Below, piece by piece: positions 43,085 to 51,069 of a DNA stretch of 64,000 bases (positions are counted from its first letter, which is position 1; every line of letters begins with the position of its first letter). This DNA is from Bordetella genomosp. 5 (GTDB taxonomy: Bacteria; Pseudomonadota; Gammaproteobacteria; Burkholderiales; Burkholderiaceae_B), in assembly GCF_002261475.1 (NCBI RefSeq), contig NZ_NEVN01000009.1, positions 124,001 through 188,000 on the forward strand, in the 5' to 3' direction. A program made the position numbers and the translations under genes. The notes below the pieces were generated by a model. The model was not told the origin of the DNA and did not search any database. It saw nothing but the letters and a program-made list of their open reading frames with translations.

Positions 43085-44221
43085 TCAGAGTGCGTTGTTG
43101 TCGTGCGTCGGCGGGCTCAGTACGAACTCGCGGTGGTACCGGTCGGCCAGGCGGAAGATCGGCACGGCGTCGGCGTTCTCCAGCTTCAGCCCGAGCACAC
43201 TGGCCATGACCTGGCTCTTGAAGGCGTCGAGCTTGAAGGTGGCCAGCGTGTCGGGGTGGTAGCCCTCGCCATCGCTGCGCCAGTCCCCCAGCGCGTCTTC
43301 GAAGCTCGCATCGATCTTGTCCATCACGCCCTGCTCCTGCAATTCCTTGAACACGCGGGCGAACTCCCTGCCGAGGTCCTGGTAGGTCTGGTGGAGCTTG
43401 GGATCGAAGGTCTTGGTCTCGCGCGTCACCAGCTTGGTCGGATCGAAGGTTTCGCCTTCCTTGAGCTCGCCGTTGTAGACGTCCAGCACGTAGGCCAGAT
43501 TGAACTTCGGCATGGTCAGCGTGCCGTTCTGCAGGTCGCGCAGTTCGATCTGCCCCGTGAAGGTGGTCTTCAAGGGCTGGGCGCGCAGGTTCTTCAGGGT
43601 CGGCAACGACGGCTCGCCCTGTTCCCCGCTCTCCTTGAGCGCGTTGGCAATCAGATCCTTCACGCTGATGAAGAAGTACCCTGCCGTCTTGCCCAGGGTC
43701 ACGTTGATGCGCACCTGACCCGTCTGGTGCAGGCTCTTGACGCCGACTTCGGTCTGGGCGGTTGCCTTGCCCGCATGCACCTCGAGCGAAGTCACCCGGC
43801 CCGTGCCCACATTGACCTGAAGCGCCTTGGCTTCGAGCTTGCCTTTGACGTCGAGGTACGCCGATTTGGCGGCCTTCTCCAGCGTGGCGATACCGTAGCT
43901 GTGCTCGGTGATCGACCCCGACATGTAGCCCAGCTTGTCGGCATCGATGACCGTCTTGGTCTCGCTTTTGTACCGATCGAATTTGATGGCGTTCCACAGG
44001 GCCGTCAGATATTGCTTCGTCCGGCCGGCGTCCGGCGCGCCCGAGGGGCGGGCGCGGTCGGCGAGCGACTTGCCGGGCCCGGCATCGGTGTGCATGCTGC
44101 GCACGCCGCGGCTGGCCGAGCCCATGCCGACCAGATTGCGGCTCTGGTTGAGCGTCTTGCGCGCCACCGTGCCGCCCCCGCGCACCATGGGCGTACCGAA
44201 TTTATTGATCGCGAGCTGCAT
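43085..44221 (-). CDS. Unrecognised protein, candidate type III effector paired with a chaperone
   Basis: 378 residues; GAGGAGGAC precedes the start. I do not recognise a family. The first 60 residues are polar and disordered (rich in Ser, Arg, Gly), as in type III secretion signals and chaperone-binding regions. Residues 70-245 look like a compact domain rich in beta strands (TGRVTSLEVHAGKATAQTEV, GQVRINVTLGKTAGYFFISV). Residues 280-360 are helical (LHQTYQDLGREFARVFKELQ). There is no Sec signal or membrane helix. It starts 10 bp after a CesT-like chaperone gene in the same operon, the common layout of chaperone and effector. Confidence 0.8.
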   Translation of the reverse strand: MQLAINKFGTPMVRGGGTVARKTLNQSRNLVGMGSASRGVRSMHTDAGPGKSLADRARPSGAPDAGRTKQYLTALWNAIKFDRYKSETKTVIDADKLGYMSGSITEHSYGIATLEKAAKSAYLDVKGKLEAKALQVNVGTGRVTSLEVHAGKATAQTEVGVKSLHQTGQVRINVTLGKTAGYFFISVKDLIANALKESGEQGEPSLPTLKNLRAQPLKTTFTGQIELRDLQNGTLTMPKFNLAYVLDVYNGELKEGETFDPTKLVTRETKTFDPKLHQTYQDLGREFARVFKELQEQGVMDKIDASFEDALGDWRSDGEGYHPDTLATFKLDAFKSQVMASVLGLKLENADAVPIFRLADRYHREFVLSPPTHDNNAL

Positions 44222-44231
44222 GGCGTCCTCC

Positions 44232-44702
44232 TCAGGCCAGATCGATGGGCATGTGCGGCGCGCCCTGCGGCGTGGCCGGGGGTGCCGGCTCCACTTCCTG
44301 GCGCGCGGCCAGCAGGTAGCCCTGAGTCTGAATCGCGACGCCGATGAACTTCTGCACGGCCGCCTCGAAACCGTCGGCTTGCAGGCCGTCGACCGGCACG
44401 ATTTCGTTGAGCACCAGCGCGCCGGTGCGACTGTCGATGGCCAGCACGGCGCCGGCGAGCGGCAGCTGGAACAGGTTCAACGTCAGGGCTTCCTGCAACA
44501 CGCGGTACGACAGGGCATCCGGCGTGGCGAAAATCGGGGCGTAGAGGCGCAACTGCGCTTCATCTTCCGCCACTTCGAGCAGGACGTTCACCCCTTCTTC
44601 CGACGTGATCTCGAACGTGCCGGACGCATCCAGGGTGTTGCCCTCGCCCCAGACAGCGGCCAGGGCTCGATTGACGGTCTCGCGGGCTTCGGCGGTATTC
44701 AT
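44232..44702 (-). CDS. CesT/Tir-family type III secretion chaperone
   Basis: 156 residues from the ATG at 44702, small and acidic. The alpha-beta-beta-beta-alpha-beta-beta-alpha chaperone layout can be followed: an N-terminal helix (VNRALAAVWG), strands with FEITSEEGVNVLLEVAEDEA and LRLYAPI, the dimer helix VLQEALTLNLFQLPLAGAVL, strands IDSRTGALVLNEIVPVDGL, and the final helix FEAAVQKFIGVAIQ. Class I chaperones bind the N-terminal part of effectors. The last 20 residues are a Pro-rich tail. It leads a two-gene operon with the candidate effector. Confidence 0.88.
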   Translation of the reverse strand: MNTAEARETVNRALAAVWGEGNTLDASGTFEITSEEGVNVLLEVAEDEAQLRLYAPIFATPDALSYRVLQEALTLNLFQLPLAGAVLAIDSRTGALVLNEIVPVDGLQADGFEAAVQKFIGVAIQTQGYLLAARQEVEPAPPATPQGAPHMPIDLA

Positions 44703-44753
44703 ATTGCATCTCCAGGGGGATCGGAGCGCACGCGACGCGCGCCCGCTCAACCG

Positions 44754-44783
44754 CATGAGTGACAGGGCGGGGGCTGGAGTTCC
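44754..44783 (-). promoter_or_regulatory. Candidate ECF promoter GGAACT-N17-ACTCATG
   Basis: On the reverse strand GGAACT (44783-44778) is followed after 17 bases by ACTCATG (44760-44754), 51 bp before the chaperone start. GGAAC is the usual -35 type of ECF sigma factors such as HrpL and RpoE. The same GGAACY-N17-ACTCA arrangement precedes the gene at 60363. Confidence 0.5.
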
Positions 44784-45003
44784 ATCGGCGTTCGACGGCA
44801 GCGGGCGGCCCCCTGCCATTCATCGCGATGGCTTGGGGTGACGCTTCCGTCCCATCGCAACCCGGCAGACCCCGGGCCGATACTTAGGACTAGCGGCCCC
44901 AAAACAGACCATTGCCTCGAACACTGTTGCGACGCCCCTCTCGACAGCCGATCAAGTCAGCGACGGCTCGGCGAGTCATGCCGAGAGCGCCTCAGCGAGC
45001 GCA

Positions 45004-45020
45004 GTGTGTATAATACACAC
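45004..45020. promoter_or_regulatory. Perfect palindromic operator overlapping a TATAAT box
   Basis: GTGTGTAT-A-ATACACAC has 8-bp arms and contains TATAAT at 45009-45014. It lies 41 bp before the hicA remnant. This is a classic layout for autorepression by the ribbon-helix-helix HicB protein. Confidence 0.7.
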
Positions 45021-45060
45021 CACCATGCACCGCTGAACGCACGAGCGCTCAAGGAACTGC

Positions 45061-45108
45061 ATGAACAGCAAGGACATCGTCAGGCTACTGGAGCAACGGA
45101 GCAAGGTC
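45061..45108 (+). pseudogene. hicA: Remnant of toxin gene hicA, fused in frame to hicB
   Basis: The first 12 codons from the ATG at 45061 read MNSKDIVRLLEQ, the typical HicA toxin start. The rest of a normal 60-residue HicA, including the GSHHQF-type catalytic His segment, is missing. After four more codons the hicB start follows in the same frame. An internal deletion has removed the toxin body while keeping promoter and antitoxin. Confidence 0.7.
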
Positions 45109-45510
45109 ATGAAATACCCAATCGCAATCGAACCCGGCGGCGACACTCAGGCATGGGGCGTCGTGGTGCCTGATCTGCCGAGATGCTTCTCTTCCGCGGA
45201 CGACGGCATCGATCAGGCGATCGAGAACGCGAAAGAGGCGATCGAAGCCTGGATCGAGGCCGCCATCGACAGCGGCGATCCCATTCCTTCCCCCAGCAGC
45301 ATCACGATGCTGCAGCGCGATCCCGCCTATGACGGCTGGATCTGGGCGATCGTTGAGATCGATCCCGCCGTCATGGACGACGCGGTCGAGCGCGTCAATA
45401 TCACCCTGCCGCGCCGCATCCTGGCGCGACTCGATGCGAAAGCGCGCGCCGCGGGCGAAAGCCGCTCCGGCTTCATTGCGCATCTCGCCCTCACGCACCG
45501 GGCACCCTGA
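45109..45510 (+). CDS. hicB: HicB-family antitoxin (orphan)
   Basis: 133 residues from the ATG at 45109. The N-terminal domain MKYPIAIEPGGDTQAWGVVV and PDLPRCFSSADDGIDQAIENA is the partly degraded RNase-H-like HicB fold. The C-terminus VNITLPRRILARLDAKARAA is a ribbon-helix-helix DNA-binding segment. HicB neutralises the HicA mRNA interferase and represses its own promoter. The toxin is deleted here, so HicB can act only as a repressor or on a HicA encoded elsewhere. Translation could also start at 45061, giving a 149-residue fusion. Confidence 0.9.
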   Translation: MKYPIAIEPGGDTQAWGVVVPDLPRCFSSADDGIDQAIENAKEAIEAWIEAAIDSGDPIPSPSSITMLQRDPAYDGWIWAIVEIDPAVMDDAVERVNITLPRRILARLDAKARAAGESRSGFIAHLALTHRAP

Positions 45511-45665
45511 GGGGTCGCGGGTACGATAAATGCTAGAGCCCTTGCGCAGTGACTCGAACACCGAGCGAAACGTCAGCACCAGCGTTCAGGAAGCGTTCAG
45601 ACCGCCTCCCCGCCAGCGATGACCGGGATCACCCCGCAGTGTCGAGTCCTTCCAAAGGGAACATC

Positions 45666-46556
45666 ATGCAGACCTCACAATCCGTACCGGCTTACGCAAC
45701 GCCCGGCGTCGAATCGCCCTTCTCCGCGGTGTCCTGGGGTGCCGTCATCGGCGGCGCCATCATCGCCGCCGCCGTCTCCGCCATGCTGGTCACGGGCGGC
45801 ACGGGGCTCGGGTTTCTTACCATGTCGCCCTGGCAGAACGAAGGCGCGTCGGCGTCCGCCATCGCGATCGGTTCCGTCATCTGGCTGCTCGTCAGCCAGA
45901 TCATCGCCTACGGCGTCGCGGGCTACATCACGGGCCGTCTGCGCACGAAATGGACCGGCGCTTCGCGCGACGAAGTGTTCTTCCGCGACACGGCTCACGG
46001 CTTTCTGGTGTGGGCGCTGAGCGCCGTGGTCGGCCTGATCCTGATCGGCTCGACGCTGGCCTCCGTCGTGTCGGGCACCGCCAAGACCGGCGCCGCCCTG
46101 GCGGGTGCCGGCGTGACGGGCGCGACCGCCGCCGTCGGCCAGGCCGCGCAGTCCGGCTCCGGCCCGATCTCGCTCGACTACTTCACCGACACGCTGATGC
46201 GTCCGAACGACCCGGCGGCCACCGCGCCGCAGGGCGATACCCGTCAGGAAGCGTCGCGCATCCTGGCGCGCAGCGTCGCCAACGGCAAGCTGTCGGACGA
46301 GGATCGCGCCTATCTGGTCAAACTGATCGCCCAGCGCGCTGGCGTGGACGAAGCGACGGCCCAGCAGCGCCTGACGCAGGTTGAGGAACAGGCCAAGCGC
46401 GCGGCGCAGGAAGCGGAGCAGAAGACCCGCGAAGCCGCGGACGCCGCCCGCAAGGCCGCCGCCGCATTCGCGCTGTGGGCCTTCGTGTCGATGCTGATCG
46501 GTGCCTTCGTCGCGAGCTTTGCGGCCACGATCGGCGGACGCGCACGCGACCTCTAA
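45666..46556 (+). CDS. Membrane protein of unknown function
   Basis: 296 residues from the ATG at 45666, with AAGGGAA upstream. Four membrane helices are likely: 23-47 (VSWGAVIGGAIIAAAVSAML), about 70-90, about 115-140 and 272-290 at the C-terminus. A long region (about 145-270) between the third and last helix contains an Ala-rich amphipathic helix (AKRAAQEAEQKTREAADAA). The family occurs widely in alpha- and beta-proteobacteria without known function. A strong terminator follows, so it is a single-gene unit. Confidence 0.85.
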   Translation: MQTSQSVPAYATPGVESPFSAVSWGAVIGGAIIAAAVSAMLVTGGTGLGFLTMSPWQNEGASASAIAIGSVIWLLVSQIIAYGVAGYITGRLRTKWTGASRDEVFFRDTAHGFLVWALSAVVGLILIGSTLASVVSGTAKTGAALAGAGVTGATAAVGQAAQSGSGPISLDYFTDTLMRPNDPAATAPQGDTRQEASRILARSVANGKLSDEDRAYLVKLIAQRAGVDEATAQQRLTQVEEQAKRAAQEAEQKTREAADAARKAAAAFALWAFVSMLIGAFVASFAATIGGRARDL

Positions 46557-46571
46557 ACGGCTGACAGGAAC

Positions 46572-46608
46572 GGCGCCCCCCGCATCGCGCGTGGGGCGCC
46601 TTTTTTTG
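46572..46608 (+). terminator. Rho-independent terminator
   Basis: GGCGCCCCCC and GGGGCGCC pair around a loop of about 11 bases, followed by seven T, 15 bases after the stop of the membrane protein gene. Confidence 0.92.
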
Positions 46609-47262
46609 TTAGGGGCGCGGCGGGCGCTGCACCGCGCGCACCACCGCCTCGTTGGCGCCGCCGCAAAAGAAGCGGTCGCGTCCATCGAACTCCAGCCCCG
46701 ACACCGCGGCGCCGGCCGGCAGGTCGAGCTGCTCGAGCAGGCGGCCGTCCTGCGGGTCGATGCGGCGCAGGTCGCTGGTGCCGGCCTCCCAGGTGCCATG
46801 CCAGAGTTCGCCATGCGCCCAGCTCACGCCGGTTACGTGCCGCGCCACGGGCAAGCTGCGCAACACGGCGCCGGTCAGCGGGTCGACCTGCAGGATGCGG
46901 TTTTCTTCGTAACGGCCGATCCACAGCGAGCCTTCGGCCCAGGCCATGCCGGAATTCTGCCCGCCGCCGGGCGCCGGCACGACAGCGACGACGGCGCCGC
47001 TGTCCGGGTCGATCTTCTGAATGCGATCGCCGGCGATCTGATAAAGATACTTGCCATCGAAAGCCGTGCCGGCATCGGCCGCGACCGGCAAGTGGCGCAC
47101 CTGTTCGCCCGTATCCGGGTCGAAGGCGCGCAATCCGTCGTCGGCGGCAAACCAGACGTGCTTGCCGTCGTGCGTGACGCCATGCACACCGGTCGGCACC
47201 GCGAACGGATATTCGCGCAGGATCTGCGCAGGAGAGGGAGTGGGGGATGAGGTCGTGTTCAT
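46609..47262 (-). CDS. Cytosolic beta-propeller (SMP-30/YncE-like) protein
   Basis: 217 residues without signal peptide. Repeated blade-like units are visible: GVHGVTHDGKHVWFAADDGL, TAFDGKYLYQIAGDRIQKID, GMAWAEGSLWIGRYEENRIL and GVSWAHGELWHGTWEAGTS, each ending in a DP.(S/T)G turn. The fold resembles glutaminyl-cyclase-like or YncE propellers. No catalytic residues can be assigned. It starts 9 bp after the stop of the regulator gene, so both form an operon. Confidence 0.8.
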   Translation of the reverse strand: MNTTSSPTPSPAQILREYPFAVPTGVHGVTHDGKHVWFAADDGLRAFDPDTGEQVRHLPVAADAGTAFDGKYLYQIAGDRIQKIDPDSGAVVAVVPAPGGGQNSGMAWAEGSLWIGRYEENRILQVDPLTGAVLRSLPVARHVTGVSWAHGELWHGTWEAGTSDLRRIDPQDGRLLEQLDLPAGAAVSGLEFDGRDRFFCGGANEAVVRAVQRPPRP

Positions 47263-47271
47263 GGCTTCATC

Positions 47272-48492
47272 CTACGGCGGCGGCGCGAGCGGCGGGAGTA
47301 ACAATGCTGGCGCGAATCCGGGCAGCGGCGCGATGCGCCAGCGCCGCTGCCGGCCCCGGCCATAGGGCTGCACGCGTTCGCGCGCGGCCAGGGCATCGAG
47401 CCCGCGCTGCACGCTGCGCTGGCTCATGCCCGACGACAGCGCCAGCGCCGAGCTCGGCCAGAGTTGGCCGTCCGCCAGCAGCGCGAGCAACACGCCATGC
47501 GGCTCATCGTCGGGCCAGGCCAGCACGGCGGCGTGCTCGCCCTCGGCCAGCCGCAGCGCATAGCCGTCGCCTTGCGCGGCGATCGCCACGCCCTGCGGCA
47601 TCAGGGCGCGCAGACGTCCCACCTCCACGCGCAGACGCGCGCGCAGCGTTTCGTCGGGACGCGCGATGCGAAAGAGCCGTTCGATCAGCCTGCCGCGCGC
47701 GGCGGGGCGAGGCCAGGCCTGCGCCAACTCGACGGCCAGCGCGAGCAGCACGGGCCGGGATGCCAGCGCGATCTGGCTGCCGCGCGCATGGATCGAGCCG
47801 CGGCACAGATCCACCAGCCAGACCGGCTCGGCCAGCAGAGCCTCGATCTGCGCCGCCGTGATCGGCGTGGCGGTGCCGGCGCGTCGCAGGGTCGCGGCGG
47901 GAAGCGCAAGCTGCGCGCGCGCGGACGCGACTTCGCGGGAGAGCGCGGGAATCGCCGCGCTATCGGCCGCCGCCTGCGCCATGGCCAGCGCGTGCAGCGC
48001 CTGCGCGACGCAGCCGCAACGCAACGCGAGCTCCGCGCGCACGAGTGCCTGCATGGCCTGCCAGGCGGGCGGCATGCGCATGCCTTCGAGCGGACGGAGC
48101 CTCTCGGCGGCCGCGGCCGGCTGGCCCAGCAGCGTGAGCCGGCGCGCCGCCAGCAGGCGGCCATGGGTGGCATTCAGGGGATCGCCGTGGCCGGCCAGCA
48201 GCACGCAGGCCGCCTCCAGCGTGTCGGCGTCGGCTTGAAGATCGCGGGCGGCGAGCGCCACATCGGCCAGGGCCACCTCGCAACGCGCACGCGCCATCGG
48301 ATCGTGCCGGCCAAAAGCGCGCGCGGCGCGCTGCAGCAGGCGGCGCGCGGGGTCGAGATCGCCCAGCTGCGCCAGCGCGCTGCCGCGCAACGCCAGCGCG
48401 GCGGCGTCGCCGCGCACCGCGAGCTGGTTGAGAGCATCGAGCGGCGCACCGGCGGCCAGGGCCCTCGCGGCGGCCACGAGCATCGGATCCAT
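47272..48492 (-). CDS. TPR-like protein with C-terminal helix-turn-helix, putative regulator
   Basis: 406 residues. The first 200 are Ala/Leu-rich tandem helices of TPR type (LRGSALAQLGDLDPARRLLQ, RARCEVALADVALAARD). The middle has an OmpR/BTAD-like DNA-binding appearance (RPVLLALAVELAQAWP, RARLRVEVGRLRALMPQGVA). The end has a DprA/MarR-like winged helix (SGMSQRSVQRGLDALAARERV). It is probably a transcriptional regulator, and its only obvious partner is the propeller gene behind it. Family assignment is tentative. Confidence 0.75.
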   Translation of the reverse strand: MDPMLVAAARALAAGAPLDALNQLAVRGDAAALALRGSALAQLGDLDPARRLLQRAARAFGRHDPMARARCEVALADVALAARDLQADADTLEAACVLLAGHGDPLNATHGRLLAARRLTLLGQPAAAAERLRPLEGMRMPPAWQAMQALVRAELALRCGCVAQALHALAMAQAAADSAAIPALSREVASARAQLALPAATLRRAGTATPITAAQIEALLAEPVWLVDLCRGSIHARGSQIALASRPVLLALAVELAQAWPRPAARGRLIERLFRIARPDETLRARLRVEVGRLRALMPQGVAIAAQGDGYALRLAEGEHAAVLAWPDDEPHGVLLALLADGQLWPSSALALSSGMSQRSVQRGLDALAARERVQPYGRGRQRRWRIAPLPGFAPALLLPPLAPPP

Positions 48493-48543
48493 GAGGGTGC
48501 CGAATAGACGGTGACAGCCGAATCTAGCATGGCGCGCGCAATG

Positions 48544-48663
48544 AGGGCCGCCGCAGTGAGAGCCCAGGCGGTCAGGGCCTCATCAGTCAGGGCCCCCGCA
48601 GCAAGGGCCCCCGCAGTAAGGCCCCCCGCAGTAAGTGCCCCCGCAGTAAGTGTCCCAAGGACG
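48544..48663. repeat. 15-bp tandem repeat, about eight units
   Basis: Units of 15 bp begin at 48544 and continue to about 48663, with consensus AGGGCCCCCGCAGTA. The central four units (48589-48648) are nearly identical and the outer ones decay. The array lies between the regulator start and the tRNA terminator. Confidence 0.9.
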
Positions 48664-48668
48664 GACGA

Positions 48669-48706
48669 AAAAAAAGCACTCGGGCTCGCGCCTGAGTGCT
48701 TTTTTA
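48669..48706 (-). terminator. Terminator downstream of tRNA-His
   Basis: AAAAAGCACTC and GAGTGCTTTTT form a stem with a GC-rich loop and runs of A and T on the flanks. On the reverse strand it follows the tRNA-His gene by about 20 bases. Confidence 0.9.
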
Positions 48707-48725
48707 AGCGATTACTCGCAAATTC

Positions 48726-48802
48726 TGGGGTGGCTGATGGGGCTCGAACCCACGACAACTGGAATCACAATCCAGGACTCTACCAACTGAGCTACAGCCA
48801 CC
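48726..48802 (-). tRNA. tRNA-His (anticodon GTG)
   Basis: On the reverse strand the sequence folds into a complete cloverleaf. The D arm is TAGCTCAGTTGGTAGAG, the anticodon stem-loop is CTGGATTGTGATTCCAG with GTG in the loop, and the T arm is GTGGGTTCGAGCCCCAT. The extra 5' G pairs with C73, the hallmark of tRNA-His, and CCA is encoded. A terminator follows. Confidence 0.97.
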
Positions 48803-49035
48803 GCTGCAAAGAGATCGAACTATAGCATGATTTCATGAACGTGCGCCAGTCGGAGTGAAAAAGTGGCCGGATCGGACCGGGGTGGCCCCGCCGTCGCGCC
48901 GGCCCCCGCCAGGGCTTGCTATCCTTGCCGCACGACAACAGGTGCCGCATGGCCGCAAGGCCGGGCACGGCGCCTTTCAGAGCCTGGCCGCGCCACGCGG
49001 GGCGCCGGCTGGCCGCCCCTTCCGACTCAGGGATC

Positions 49036-50499
49036 ATGACGATGCGGATCGAAGCGCTGCTGCAGGAGTATTGGCCTCATATCGTGTTCGTGGTGAGCTT
49101 GATCGCCGGGACGGGCGCCGCGGTGCACGCGGCGATGACCAAACAGGACGTGCGGGCCGCCATCGGCTGGGTCGGCGTGGCGCTGTTTTCGCCGTTGTTC
49201 GGCGCCCTGCTCTATTTCGTGGCGGGCATCAACCGCATTCGCCGCACCATCGTGTCGCAGCAACGCGACGAGGCGCTGCTCGCCAACGTGGATCCGCTCG
49301 ATGCGGCCACGGTGGGCAATGTGGTGCCCTACAGCGGCCCGCAGTTCGCGTCGCTGCGCACGCTGGGCGATCGCGTCACGTACTTTCCCCTGCTCGGCGG
49401 CAATGCGGTGCGCCCGCTGGACGGCGGCGACGAAGCCTATCCCGCGATGCTGGCCGCGATCCGGTCGGCGCGGCATTGCATCGCGATGCAGAGCTATATC
49501 TTCGACAACGATCCGATCGGCCGCGAGATGGCGCAGGCGCTGATCGAGGCGCACGAGCGCGGCGTGCAGGTGCGGGTGCTGATCGATGCGGTGGGCAGCC
49601 GCTATTCGCATCCGCCCATCGTGCGGATGCTGAAGTCGGGCGGCGTGCCGACCGCGCGATTCATGACCAATCCGCTGGGCGTGCTGCGCATGCCTTATGC
49701 CAATCTGCGCAGCCACCGCAAGGTGCTGGTGGTGGACGGCATGCAGGGTTTCAGCGGTGGCATGAACGTGCGCGCGGCTTTCGTGACGGCGCTTTCGCAT
49801 GAGGCCACCAACCGCGATACGCACTTCGCCTTCAACGGGCCGATCGTGGGCCAGCTCATGTCGGTGTTTGCGCACGACTGGAACTTCACCACGCACGAGA
49901 CGCTGATGGGCACGCCGTGGTTTCCGGCGGAGCAGGCCGACGCCGCGGGCGGCGTGCCCGTGCGCTGCGTGCCGTCGGGCCCGGACCGCGCGATGGGCAG
50001 CACGCACAACATGCTGCTCGGCGCGCTGGCCGTGGCGCAGCGCCATGTGCGGATTCAATCGCCCTACTTCCTGCCCGACCAGGCCTTGATCGGCGCCCTC
50101 GCCACGGCGGCGCGCCGCGGCGTGGCGGTGGATATCGTGATTCCGGGCAAGAACAATCTGCGGTTGGTCGACTACGCCATGACCGCGCAACTCGACCAGG
50201 TGATTCGCACCGGCTGCCGCGTGTGGCGCACGCAAGGGGCCTTCGATCACTCGAAGCTGATGACGGTGGATGACGCGTGGTCGTATGTGGGCTCGTCGAA
50301 CCTCGACCCCCGCAGCCTGCGCCTGAACTTCGAGCTGGATACCGAGATCTACGATCCGGCGCTGGCGCGCTGGATCGGCGCGCGTATCGATGTGCAGATC
50401 GCACAGGGGCGGCGCGAGAGCCTGCGGCGGCTGTATCGCCTGCCGTTCGTCAAGCGCCTGCGCAACCGCCTGATCTGGCTGGCCACGCCCTATCTCTGA
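49036..50499 (+). CDS. cls: Cardiolipin synthase
   Basis: 487 residues from the ATG at 49036. Two N-terminal membrane helices (about 11-32 and 40-60) are followed by two phospholipase-D domains. The first HKD motif is in SHRKVLVVDG (His about 227) and the second in FDHSKLMTVDD (His about 403), each with the downstream GG/SSN element (GFSGGMN, VGSSNLDPRS). It condenses two phosphatidylglycerol molecules into cardiolipin. It belongs to the ClsA-like group by length and membrane plan and appears to be a single gene. Confidence 0.95.
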   Translation: MTMRIEALLQEYWPHIVFVVSLIAGTGAAVHAAMTKQDVRAAIGWVGVALFSPLFGALLYFVAGINRIRRTIVSQQRDEALLANVDPLDAATVGNVVPYSGPQFASLRTLGDRVTYFPLLGGNAVRPLDGGDEAYPAMLAAIRSARHCIAMQSYIFDNDPIGREMAQALIEAHERGVQVRVLIDAVGSRYSHPPIVRMLKSGGVPTARFMTNPLGVLRMPYANLRSHRKVLVVDGMQGFSGGMNVRAAFVTALSHEATNRDTHFAFNGPIVGQLMSVFAHDWNFTTHETLMGTPWFPAEQADAAGGVPVRCVPSGPDRAMGSTHNMLLGALAVAQRHVRIQSPYFLPDQALIGALATAARRGVAVDIVIPGKNNLRLVDYAMTAQLDQVIRTGCRVWRTQGAFDHSKLMTVDDAWSYVGSSNLDPRSLRLNFELDTEIYDPALARWIGARIDVQIAQGRRESLRRLYRLPFVKRLRNRLIWLATPYL

Positions 50500-50568
50500 C
50501 GCGCAACCCCGGCCATAACGAGGCCGGAAGGTGCTGGCAGCGCGGCGGGCACGAGGCCCGCCCGTGCA

Positions 50569-50904
50569 TCAGGCCAGCTTGGCGAGCGCGTCGGCGCGCG
50601 TGTCGGCGACGTTCAGGATGGCGAGAAAGCCGCTGATGTCGAAGACTTCGCGCACGTGCGGCTGCAGACCGCACAGCACCAGCGTGCCGGCGCCCTGCTT
50701 GAGGCGCTTGGCCAGCACCAGCACCACGCGCAGGCCGGCGCTCGAGATGTAGTCGACGCGGCTCATGTCGAGGGCGATCTTGCGCTCGCCCTTTTCGACG
50801 TGCGCGAGCAGGTCGGCTTCGACCGCGGCGGCATTGGCGCTGTTGATCTGGCCTTCGGGGGCAACGACGAAGACATCGCCGCTTTTTTCGGTCGCGAGAT
50901 TCAT
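50569..50904 (-). CDS. STAS-domain anti-sigma factor antagonist
   Basis: 111 residues, a single STAS domain. VAPEGQINSANAAAVEADLL and IALDMSRVDYISSAGLRVVL hold the site of regulatory phosphorylation, most likely Ser55 in SSAGL. When unphosphorylated, such proteins bind the HATPase kinase and free its target. The gene is divergent from an anti-sigma HATPase gene, and a SpoIIE-type phosphatase is 4.5 kb away, giving the three parts of a partner switch. The nearest known parallel is BtrV of the Bordetella T3SS regulators. Confidence 0.93.
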   Translation of the reverse strand: MNLATEKSGDVFVVAPEGQINSANAAAVEADLLAHVEKGERKIALDMSRVDYISSAGLRVVLVLAKRLKQGAGTLVLCGLQPHVREVFDISGFLAILNVADTRADALAKLA

Positions 50905-51069
50905 GAAATTTCCCGTTGGGATATCGGGCGGTACGGGTGCCGCCCGGAGGATGGAGCATCATACGCGAAGCCCATGACAGCGCCATCCCCGACGGATTGC
51001 GCGCAACTGGCTTCGCGTTGGCCGCTAGGGCATACTGCGGGCTGCACTTCGACCACTGACCCACGGCCC

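Larger units (their letters stand above)
44703..45060. other. Intergenic region between chaperone operon and hicB locus
   Basis: No full gene is supported. The left part holds a candidate ECF-type promoter for the chaperone operon (44754-44783, reverse strand). The right part holds the hic promoter palindrome (45004-45020). Confidence 0.7.

Noticed and set aside
42783-43262. Frame of 159 codons between murI and the effector gene
   Set aside because: No ribosome site or domain, and it runs into the antisense of the effector gene.
48511-48825. 104-codon frame with repeated VRAPA units
   Set aside because: It translates the 15-bp tandem repeat, a terminator and the antisense of tRNA-His; not a gene.
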